A stretch of 5,026 bases of DNA from Holosporales bacterium (GTDB lineage: Bacteria; Pseudomonadota; Alphaproteobacteria; BNTO01). Made by a program: the position numbers and the translations under genes. The notes beneath the pieces are model-generated. The model saw only the letters and a program-made list of their open reading frames with translations. It was not told the origin of the DNA and did no database searches. This document shows positions 1 through 5,026 of this stretch, in pieces (position 1 is the first letter of the stretch; each line of letters opens with the position of its first letter). The stretch spans positions 1-5,026 of the forward strand of contig JAISRQ010000042.1 in the NCBI GenBank assembly GCA_031273545.1, in the 5' to 3' direction.

Positions 1-1
1 G

Positions 2-199
2 AATAAATCCCTATTCAATTTCATTAGTGGCGTGCTTAGCGTAACGCGAGCACAATTTCCTCAACTCAAATCTGGGACAACTACTCATGGATACTTGGAC
101 TTAGGGTCGAAGTTTTCGAATACCGGGATTTCTGTGAAAAGTTCAGATTACTTGATTGATACAATAATTAACGCTGGCTCAACTCCAACTGTACAGTAA
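2..199 (+). CDS. 3' end of an unrecognised protein gene (5' part outside the window)
   Basis: This frame is open from the left edge for 65 codons and ends at TAA (197-199); the true start lies outside the window. The other two plus frames stop within the first 45 bases. The predicted peptide starts NKSLFNFISG, contains the stretch HGYLDLGSKFSNTGIS and ends NAGSTPTVQ. Its composition is balanced and rich in G, S, T and aliphatic residues, as in a folded soluble or surface protein, and unlike the low-complexity output of random AT-rich DNA. No membrane segment or catalytic motif is visible in this part, and I do not recognise the family. It points the same way as the genes downstream but is more than 400 bases from them, so it probably belongs to a separate transcript. 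That it is coding is an inference from frame length and composition. Confidence 0.6.
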   Translation, partial: NKSLFNFISGVLSVTRAQFPQLKSGTTTHGYLDLGSKFSNTGISVKSSDYLIDTIINAGSTPTVQ

Positions 200-608
200 A
201 GGATGCGACCTACGTTTTTTTACTATAAACATTAAATTACCGGACGACTGAAGGGATGCAAACTATGACTTAAGCAACGCTTACTATTCTTTTTTTCTGG
301 TCTGCAATCATTTGGGGTCCTGGTCTTCCACCACCAAAAGATCGCGGACTTTTTGATCTAATAAGCACCAATAATCATTCATAAATCACTTTATCAGTCG
401 GTATATATACAAACATTTGATCCCTTTTAGTCGAGCTTTACTAAAATAAACTATGTAGCCCTTAATAATAAAATGAGACAAGAGCGGTGTCCTAGCATAA
501 CTTTAATGAATCTAGTTCGTTTATGAAAAAATCTACTAATACTTAACAGAATTCGTGATACTATTATCTGATGGTTTCTATCGACATATTCCGAAGAGGA
601 ATTTCAAC
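200..608. other. AT-rich intergenic region with no convincing gene
   Basis: About 410 bases separate the left partial gene from the ribosome binding site of the next gene. All six frames are broken by frequent stops. The longest frames seen are micro-ORFs of 17 to 32 codons without ribosome binding sites. T-runs occur at 215-221 and 290-296. A possible extended -10 element lies at 556-564 (TG, one base, TACTAT), but no good -35 accompanies it. TTAACA at 543-548 resembles a -35 but is wrongly spaced for it. The promoter of the downstream operon should lie in this region, but I cannot place it firmly. No tRNA-like cloverleaf or other recognisable RNA was found. Confidence 0.5.
271..296 (+). terminator. 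Weak terminator-like hairpin with T-run
   Basis: TAAGC (271-275) and GCTTA (279-283) form a 5-bp stem around a 3-base loop, followed after six bases by seven T residues (290-296). It lies about 70 bases past the stop of the left partial gene and could end that transcript. The stem is short and AT-rich, and the T-run does not directly abut it, so this is a weak call. An alternative lies nearer the stop codon: AGTAAA (195-200) can pair with TTTACT (219-224) next to the T-run at 215-221. Confidence 0.25.
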
Positions 609-617
609 AAGGAGGAG
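609..617 (+). promoter_or_regulatory. Strong Shine-Dalgarno site
   Basis: AAGGAGGAG is a near-perfect complement of the 16S rRNA 3' end. Its GGAGG core (611-615) lies 7 bases before the ATG at 623. It fixes the start of the acidic zinc-ribbon gene and is by far the strongest ribosome binding site in the window. Translation of rlmN probably depends on it through coupling. Confidence 0.85.
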
Positions 618-622
618 ATGTA

Positions 623-919
623 ATGGTAAATTATGCTTGGGGGAAAAAGAGAGTATGTGCAGGCTGTGCTGTCCACTATTACGACCTAAGAAACCCCGTT
701 CCAGTGTGTCCAAAATGCGGCATGGCTTTGGACGTTAGCACGTCAGACAAGTCAAAGAAGCGAGTCATTAGCGGAATAAGCAGTAGCGATATTGACGCAA
801 TAGAGGACCTAGATTTCGAGATAGGTGATGATTCTGTTCCTGACGTTGACATCATCGAAGAAGATGATTTTGATGAAGACTTAACAGTTTTATCCACAGA
901 TGATGAAGATCTCCTATAA
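623..919 (+). CDS. FYDLN-acid-type zinc-ribbon protein (TIGR02300-like)
   Basis: The product is a 98-residue, probably cytosolic protein in two parts. Residues 1-40 hold a zinc-ribbon-like unit with CAGC (Cys12, Cys15) and CPKC (Cys29, Cys32) on either side of a YYDL motif (residues 19-22). From about residue 57 the protein is dominated by Asp and Glu to the end (DLDFEIGDD, IIEEDDFDED and similar). This is the layout of the alphaproteobacterial family TIGR02300, named for its FYDLN motif and acidic tail; here the motif reads YYDLR. The start is set by a strong Shine-Dalgarno site at 609-617. Its TAA overlaps the ATG of rlmN by one base, so the two are co-translated. The family's function is not established. 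Zinc binding is inferred from the cysteines; the acidic tail could contact a basic partner such as a ribosomal protein or mimic nucleic acid, which is speculation. Confidence 0.88.
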   Translation: MVNYAWGKKRVCAGCAVHYYDLRNPVPVCPKCGMALDVSTSDKSKKRVISGISSSDIDAIEDLDFEIGDDSVPDVDIIEEDDFDEDLTVLSTDDEDLL

Positions 920-1959
920 TGAATCTTACAGGATTGACAAAAAATGCGTTTGTGACGCTATTTGAGGGAATGAGGGCACCAAAATGGCGAGCAGCCCAAG
1001 TTTGGAATTGGATCTATAAAAACGGTGCTGATTCGTTTGATAAAATGACCAACCTTCCTGCGGAAATGCGTGCGCGCCTACAGGAGGAGCATTCTGTTCA
1101 AACTCCAAAAATAGTCAGACATGAGCTTTCCAACGATGGTACGGAGAAGTTCCTTATGTTGATGGAGGACGGGAACACTGTTGAAATGGTTCTGATCCCT
1201 GAAGGTGACAGAAACACGCTTTGCGTCTCGTCACAGATCGGGTGTTGCGTGAAGTGCGCGTTTTGCTATACGGGAACCCAGGCGTTTGAAAGAAACCTGG
1301 AAACTCACGAAATTGTTGGGCAAGTCTTGCTTGCAAGGCAATGCTTACATGACTCAGGTTCGTTGAATAGTAAACGCACACTCACTAACATTGTAATGAT
1401 GGGAATGGGAGAACCGTTTCATAACTATGAAAACGTTGCGAACGCGCTAAGGGTTTTGATGGACCAAGACGGGTTGGCTTTTTCGAAGCGGCGCATCACG
1501 CTGTCAACGTCGGGGGTTGTTCCGTTTATAAAGCGTTGCGGCGAAGAGCTTGGGGTAAACTTGGCTGTGTCGCTGCATGCACCTAACGACGAGATTCGTG
1601 GGAAGCTTATGCCGATAAATAAGCAATATAACGTGAAGCAATTGATTGACGCATGCAGGGAATATCCAAATGCAAGCGATGCAAGAAGAATTACGTTTGA
1701 ATATGTGATGTTAAAAGGCGTCAACGATTCAGAAAAATTGGCGAAGGAGTTGGCCGCATTAATTGAGGGAATTCCGGGCAAAGTAAACCTTATTCCGTGG
1801 AACCCTTGGGAGGGCGCGCACTTTGTTACATCCCCAGAGGAGCAGATTGACAGGTTTGCAAATGTGCTTAGCCGGGCTGGCGTAACGGTTATGGTGCGCA
1901 GCCCCAGAGGCCAGGATATTTCTGCTGCGTGTGGTCAGTTGAAGAGTGCTATGACGTAA
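919..1959 (+). CDS. rlmN: Dual-specificity 23S rRNA A2503 / tRNA A37 C2-methyltransferase RlmN
   Basis: This radical-SAM enzyme methylates C2 of A2503 in 23S rRNA and, in studied bacteria, A37 of a set of tRNAs, using SAM both as methyl donor and as radical source. The 346-residue product has the complete signature. CxxxCxxC (Cys109, Cys113, Cys116) binds the 4Fe-4S cluster. Cys102 in LCVSSQIG and Cys338 in SAACGQL align with E. coli Cys118 and Cys355, the catalytic pair; Cys338 would be the methyl-carrying residue. MGMGEP (161-166) is the SAM-binding glycine-rich motif, and RRITLSTSG, LAVSLHAPND and LIPWNPW are further conserved family blocks. The N-terminal accessory domain (about residues 1-90) begins typically and is slightly shorter than in the 384-residue E. 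coli enzyme. The start ATG overlaps the preceding stop (TAATG) with only a weak ribosome binding site, so translation is probably coupled. Nothing suggests loss of activity. Confidence 0.97.
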   Translation: MNLTGLTKNAFVTLFEGMRAPKWRAAQVWNWIYKNGADSFDKMTNLPAEMRARLQEEHSVQTPKIVRHELSNDGTEKFLMLMEDGNTVEMVLIPEGDRNTLCVSSQIGCCVKCAFCYTGTQAFERNLETHEIVGQVLLARQCLHDSGSLNSKRTLTNIVMMGMGEPFHNYENVANALRVLMDQDGLAFSKRRITLSTSGVVPFIKRCGEELGVNLAVSLHAPNDEIRGKLMPINKQYNVKQLIDACREYPNASDARRITFEYVMLKGVNDSEKLAKELAALIEGIPGKVNLIPWNPWEGAHFVTSPEEQIDRFANVLSRAGVTVMVRSPRGQDISAACGQLKSAMT

Positions 1960-2040
1960 AAGGATCCACGTATAAAACAATAAACGTGCAATTTTGGAAA
2001 ACATGTGCTTATCATGGTGCATGTTGAGCGTTGATAGTGC
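1960..2040 (+). promoter_or_regulatory. Gap between rlmN and the unknown gene, with two inverted repeats
   Basis: These 81 bases contain two inverted repeats. The first is CACGT (1967-1971) against ACGTG (1984-1988), followed by a short CAATTTT; it could be a very weak terminator or an operator. The second is AACATGTGC (2000-2008) against GTGCATGTT (2017-2025), nine pairs with two G-U wobbles around an 8-base loop, ending 15 bases before the GTG at 2041. TATAAA at 1971-1976 resembles a -10 box, but I see no matching -35. Whether the downstream pair has its own promoter or is read through from rlmN cannot be decided by eye. Confidence 0.35.
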
Positions 2041-3210
2041 GTGTTTATGACGTTTCCAGAAATTGGAGATTTTTTGGAATTATTGAATCGCTACCCGGCA
2101 CAATTCTTGGGGCGTTTGCTTGCGTATGGGAAGGGGTTCGCGCATCGAATCCTGGACGAAAAGCGGTTCCACCTATTTGACCCAATGGTTAGTGATCGGT
2201 CTTGCCAACTTCGGGTCACTTGGATAGCTTGCTTTGCTCGCCAAAATCCGACATGCGCGGGCTTGTCGGATAACGACTTCATCTTTTTTGGACTAGCTTG
2301 TTTCCTTACGGAGACGGTGTATTTCGTAGACCACGGGATTATTGGACACGTGCCGTTTCGCTCTAACGTGAAGCTGTGGCCGGATGAGCTGCCAGATTTA
2401 GGAAGCGCTAGACAGCGAAACCGCTTTTTTGGCGTGGCAAAGAACTTCGTCCAAGCAAGGGTATTGAGTGACTTGGCGCGCTGGTTTTCGGAAGTTCCCT
2501 CGAAAGCAGTACAAGTAAATGGCCTATTTAAGGCTCCCCAAGAGCTGGTTAAGGGTGAAATATTAGATTTGTTCGAAAACCTTCCTACGTTTTCTTACTC
2601 CGAGGTATCAATCCCCCTGCTTCACTTTTTTCCAGGCCTAATAGTGGTTACGACACTTGTGTCTCATTTCAAGCTTCCTCTTTCGATTTTACTCAGAAAG
2701 GCAAATTACTCAGCTGATGGAACGCTGTTTAGTCCAGGAAAAACATTTTTTAACTTTATGTATGACGCAAACTTGGAAGAGTTTGTCCCAATTCAGCAAA
2801 ACGAAATAAACGAAGATGATGTTGTAGTCGTATTTTCTTCGCATTATTACGCTAATGGGAGCGAACTTGATTACGCTAAATCGCAAAGCTTTGTGAATGC
2901 ATTGAATAATTTATTTAACGTGCAAGCATCCTTATTGGATTATGTGTACGCAATGACTGCAACACACGCAATGCTGAAGCTGCGTGATTCAGGGGATGAG
3001 CTTGTCACAATTGAGAATTCGCCAAACTTAACAAAGCTAACGCAGCAATATTTTAAGTTAGCCAAAAAAGTTGATTTGAGCGTACGCAACACTGTATTCA
3101 AGCTAGGGGGGAGTATAGATAACAAGTTTTGCAATGTGCAAGTCTCCGAAACGCCGTTTGAGGTGACTCATGTGCTTGGTGCGTCTGTGCAGTTTTTTGA
3201 TATGGTGTAG
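2041..3210 (+). CDS. Unrecognised 389-residue protein next to a permease
   Basis: I do not recognise this family. The frame is intact and its composition looks fully coding, ending at TAG just before the permease gene. It is probably cytosolic or membrane-associated: there is no signal peptide, and the only clearly hydrophobic stretch is around residues 189-209 (VSIPLLHFFPGLIVVTTLV), which could be one membrane segment or a buried helix. The N-terminal half is rich in aromatic and basic residues. The C-terminal half has an acidic patch followed by strands (NEDDVVVVFSSHYY, 257-270) and a helical stretch (about 275-345). No nucleotide-binding, metal-binding or catalytic motif stands out. The frame opens just after a TAG at 2035-2037, so translation begins at GTG 2041 or ATG 2047; neither has a good Shine-Dalgarno site, and ATG 2047 is a real alternative. 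The 2-base gap to the next gene suggests a shared transcript and perhaps a shared function. Confidence 0.85.
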   Translation: MFMTFPEIGDFLELLNRYPAQFLGRLLAYGKGFAHRILDEKRFHLFDPMVSDRSCQLRVTWIACFARQNPTCAGLSDNDFIFFGLACFLTETVYFVDHGIIGHVPFRSNVKLWPDELPDLGSARQRNRFFGVAKNFVQARVLSDLARWFSEVPSKAVQVNGLFKAPQELVKGEILDLFENLPTFSYSEVSIPLLHFFPGLIVVTTLVSHFKLPLSILLRKANYSADGTLFSPGKTFFNFMYDANLEEFVPIQQNEINEDDVVVVFSSHYYANGSELDYAKSQSFVNALNNLFNVQASLLDYVYAMTATHAMLKLRDSGDELVTIENSPNLTKLTQQYFKLAKKVDLSVRNTVFKLGGSIDNKFCNVQVSETPFEVTHVLGASVQFFDMV

Positions 3211-3212
3211 CT

Positions 3213-4475
3213 GTGTTTAAACGTTTGAGACAAAAAATCGAAAAATACGGAGGGACAGAGTTCGTATATCTTTCCGGGATTTCTATTGCGTCGTACGCTG
3301 CGGCGGACATCCTGTTTTTGGGGTATTCCGTGTATACAGCATCTGGGGTTATTGGGTCCGTTATTGTCTTCGCAATTTGTTGCTCTGCTTTGTATGCTGC
3401 GTTGATTTCGTTAATTAGAACGTCTTTATCTGCAAATCTTAGCTCTTTGGATATGGTTAATCACTATTTTGGCAAACAAGGAGCCCGCTTTTGTGCGGCG
3501 GCATTAGCCTTGACATTTTTAGGTTGGTTCTTGTGGCAGTTAAACTTTTGTGTAATGTTCATAAAACATCATGCAGCATTGAGGATAGCTTTTTTTAAGA
3601 CATTATCCGATGAAAAAATTGGTGTATTCCTTGGACTATTGTGCTGCGCCATTGCGTGTACGGAAAAAACCGGGCTTCGCCTCGTTGCCTTTTGCTTTGT
3701 GCCTGTGTTGTTGATCTTATTAGTGTCTTTATTTTGCTTTCTTTCTCCGGTATTTCCGGAACATGCTCATCCACTATCAACTATTGACTTTTCTACTTTA
3801 TCTATCTTATTTGGTGGTTTTGCCGCGTTGGTTATGTACTCGCCAACGTTTTTCAAATCAGCAGGGTCGGTGGATATTGCGCGAAGAAGTCTCAAGCTCA
3901 CGTACTTGGTCATTCTTCCTTTTTTCTATGTGTCTGGTGTATTATTCGGGGTGCTGTCTCCGTCCAATAATGTTCTTAGCATTGCACGCATGCCGTCAGG
4001 TGTTGGGCCGTTCGTATTGTTGGCGTTTGTTATCGTATGCGGGCTTAATATTTGTTCAACCAATTTGTTTTATGGAGCGGATGTAGTTGCCCAAGTTACG
4101 TCTCCTAAAAGCAGGATGCCCATGGTGTTCCTGTTAAGCTCGGTCGGAATATTATTCTACAGTTTGATGAATTCTAAACTAAAAACTGGTAGTGCAGGCA
4201 TTGAGTTCTTGGGAAGCTTGGTTGTTGGAATGTTGTCTATAATACTAACGAAAACGGTTGCTAATAATTTCCGTATGAAAGATGAATCTTTAGAACAGCA
4301 GCGCGGAAATTATTTAGCATTGTTAATATCTTATGCTGTGGGCTTGTTTGTTTGGACTGGGGTTTTTAAAATCACAGGGGTGCAGTTTTTTGACATAGCA
4401 TTAACGTCATTTATAATGTGCCTTTATTTCATGGGTTTTCCGCCCAAGCTAAAAATACTGAACCGGATACGCTAG
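3213..4475 (+). CDS. NCS1-like permease (nucleobase/hydantoin transporter type)
   Basis: This is a 420-residue integral inner-membrane protein with about 12 hydrophobic segments (near residues 17-38, 43-68, 92-118, 136-152, 155-179, 195-210, 226-248, 262-285, 303-318, 328-347, 366-385 and 391-408), the size and spacing of LeuT-fold NCS1 carriers. The segment FGGFAALVMYSPTFFKSAGS (200-219) resembles helix 6 and the following loop of that family, where PDFTRFA-type sequences occur; here it reads PTFFKSA. The N-terminal GISIASYAAADILFLG fits helix 1 of such carriers. NCS1 proteins import cytosine, purines, allantoin or hydantoins with H+ or Na+, but the substrate cannot be read from this sequence. 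Assignment to another LeuT-fold family, such as amino-acid permeases, is possible. The start is GTG 3213, 2 bases after the previous stop, with no clear ribosome binding site, so translational coupling to the unknown gene is likely. Confidence 0.65.
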   Translation: MFKRLRQKIEKYGGTEFVYLSGISIASYAAADILFLGYSVYTASGVIGSVIVFAICCSALYAALISLIRTSLSANLSSLDMVNHYFGKQGARFCAAALALTFLGWFLWQLNFCVMFIKHHAALRIAFFKTLSDEKIGVFLGLLCCAIACTEKTGLRLVAFCFVPVLLILLVSLFCFLSPVFPEHAHPLSTIDFSTLSILFGGFAALVMYSPTFFKSAGSVDIARRSLKLTYLVILPFFYVSGVLFGVLSPSNNVLSIARMPSGVGPFVLLAFVIVCGLNICSTNLFYGADVVAQVTSPKSRMPMVFLLSSVGILFYSLMNSKLKTGSAGIEFLGSLVVGMLSIILTKTVANNFRMKDESLEQQRGNYLALLISYAVGLFVWTGVFKITGVQFFDIALTSFIMCLYFMGFPPKLKILNRIR

Positions 4476-4596
4476 AAATGAGTTCATCAAGCTTTGCTTG
4501 CCGTGCGTGTTCTTATGCCTACTTGTCGTATCCGTAATATTATTGACAAGCAAAAGAATAGTTATAAAAAGAAGAAGATTTTATTGCCGACTAACT

Positions 4597-4636
4597 ATAA
4601 ATAAGGGATATTTATTATAGACCCCATCTTTTTTTT
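4597..4636 (+). terminator. Possible weak terminator of the permease transcript
   Basis: ATAAATA (4597-4603) and TATTTAT (4609-4615) form a 7-bp all-AT stem with a 5-base loop. A run of eight T residues follows at 4629-4636, thirteen bases past the stem. This is about 120 bases after the permease stop. The stem has no G-C pairs and the T-run is displaced, so it is a poor match to a canonical intrinsic terminator. No better candidate was seen between the stop codon and this point. Confidence 0.2.
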
Positions 4637-4824
4637 ATGTACGAAAGAAACGTAGGAAAGTAAGATCGTCGCATAAAACCAAAAAGTGTTATATTCGTTT
4701 ACATTATCTAGTAGAACCACCTTATGTAGGGGATTCTAATTTAGAGAATACAATTAGTGTTGTTAAATCTATAAATTATTCGTTAGCAGTGATGCTTGAC
4801 GCAGGTAGTGCTGTTGTCAGGTAG
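4621..4824 (+). pseudogene. Start-less open frame, possible gene remnant
   Basis: After an in-frame TAG at 4618-4620, this frame stays open for 67 codons to TAG at 4822-4824. The translation includes a basic stretch (VRKKRRKVRSSHKTKK) and then a more protein-like part (HYLVEPPYVGDSNLE, NYSLAVMLDAGSAVVR). No ATG, GTG or TTG start with a ribosome binding site precedes the protein-like part; the first such codons come near the end, at the V-M of LAVMLDAG. It could be a decayed gene fragment or a chance opening in AT-rich DNA. I do not recognise it. Confidence 0.15.
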
Positions 4825-4934
4825 GGACAAGGCAATTCTGTTGATGGTTCGATTTCACTAACGTAAAGGAAACAATAGAAATGTAGAAAGATACATAACT
4901 TCAATGCGCAGAAACATCTTGGATGAATGGGAGT

Positions 4935-4958
4935 TCAAATGCAAGCGTTGCAATTTGA
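4935..4958. other. Hairpin-forming inverted repeat near the right edge
   Basis: TCAAATGCAA (4935-4944) and TTGCAATTTGA (4948-4958) pair over 10 bases around a GCG loop, with a single bulged A. It is the best hairpin in the right flank. No T-run follows on either strand, so it is not a canonical terminator. Read on the minus strand it begins 8 bases after a tandem TAG TAA (4972-4967), so it could mark the end of a gene entering from the right. Confidence 0.4.
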
Positions 4959-4969
4959 TACTACCATTA

Positions 4970-5026
4970 CTAGCGTGTTTCTACTTCCCAAATGACTGCG
5001 GACTTTTTCGCACGCAAGCGCTTGTG
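4970..5026 (-). CDS. Possible 3' end of a minus-strand gene entering from the right
   Basis: On the minus strand the frame from the right edge reads 18 codons (HKRLRAKKSAVIWEVETR), then TAG immediately followed by TAA (4972-4967), with a hairpin just beyond (4935-4958). Tandem stops plus a hairpin fit a gene end facing the permease operon. The evidence is short and contested. A second minus frame stays open to TGA at 4937-4935, and a plus-strand frame with ATG 4904 (MRRNILDEWEF and onward) runs open to the window edge without a ribosome binding site. At most one is likely to be real. I do not recognise any of these peptides. Confidence 0.25.
   Translation of the reverse strand, partial: HKRLRAKKSAVIWEVETR

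Larger units (their letters stand above)
4476..5026. other. AT-rich right flank with inverted repeats and no firm gene
   Basis: No complete gene can be supported after the permease stop. Visible items are a small inverted repeat 12 bases after the stop (CAAGC/GCTTG, 4488-4500), CTTGTC/GACAAG arms at 4522-4527 and 4545-4550, an AT hairpin with a distant T-run (4597-4636), a 67-codon open frame without a start (4621-4824), a longer hairpin (4935-4958), and conflicting partial frames at the right edge. GGTTCGATT at 4838-4846 looks like a tRNA T-loop, but no cloverleaf surrounds it. Confidence 0.5.

Noticed and set aside
270..368. Minus-strand 32-codon frame with a glycine/proline-rich stretch (SFGGGRPGPQ), and an overlapping 24-codon frame at 382-308
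   Set aside because: Neither has a ribosome binding site. The longer one has only GTG or TTG starts, and both are short enough to arise by chance.
571..622. ATG at 571 opening a frame that runs into the zinc-ribbon gene, as a possible leader peptide
   Set aside because: It has no ribosome binding site and its frame overlaps the real gene with an unlikely composition. The strong Shine-Dalgarno site at 609-617 serves ATG 623.
1425..1781. 118-codon minus-strand frame inside rlmN
   Set aside because: It lies wholly within the coding sequence of a clearly identified gene, so it is a shadow of that gene.
3763..4086. 107-codon plus-strand frame inside the permease gene
   Set aside because: It overlaps an intact membrane-protein frame, and its translation shows no family signature. 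It is a shadow frame.
4838..4846. GGTTCGATT, resembling a tRNA or tmRNA T-loop
   Set aside because: The flanking bases do not form a proper T-stem, and no acceptor stem or anticodon arm pairs around it. No tmRNA tag-like reading frame was seen.
344..5008. GCGGACTTTTT occurs at 344-354 and at 4998-5008 in the same orientation
   Set aside because: An 11-base match is expected by chance a few times in 5 kb, and the flanks do not extend the similarity, so it is not a supported att site or repeat.

Overview
The window looks like a chromosomal segment of a moderately AT-rich bacterium, most probably an alphaproteobacterium. The best evidence is the first complete gene (623-919). It has the layout of the alphaproteobacterial 'FYDLN acid' family (TIGR02300): two CxxC knuckles around a YYDL motif, then a strongly acidic tail. 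The RlmN that follows carries CYTGTQ directly after its iron-sulfur cluster cysteines, which I associate with alphaproteobacterial RlmN proteins. A host-associated lineage such as Holosporales or Rickettsiales is possible, given the AT-rich non-coding DNA and the nucleobase-type permease, but this is only an inference.

Layout. Positions 2-199 are the 3' end of a plus-strand gene that enters from the left edge; I do not recognise its product. Positions 200-608 are AT-rich and hold no convincing gene, only a weak terminator-like hairpin. Four plus-strand genes fill 623-4475: the small acidic zinc-ribbon protein, rlmN (ATG overlapping the previous stop by one base), an unrecognised 389-residue protein after an 81-base gap containing a stem-loop, and a 12-helix-type permease resembling the NCS1 nucleobase/hydantoin family, 2 bases further on. 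Positions 4476-5026 are again AT-rich, with several inverted repeats, a long open frame that has no start codon, and possible gene ends at the right edge.

How the genes may work together. The first two genes are almost certainly co-translated. RlmN methylates A2503 of 23S rRNA and A37 of some tRNAs; the acidic zinc-ribbon protein has no established role that I know of. The unknown protein and the permease form a second tightly spaced pair, so the unknown protein may help the transporter or process what it imports. That pair is the best candidate here for something undescribed, but the sequence does not show a new biological system. No CRISPR array, insertion sequence, tRNA, rRNA or recognisable ncRNA was found.
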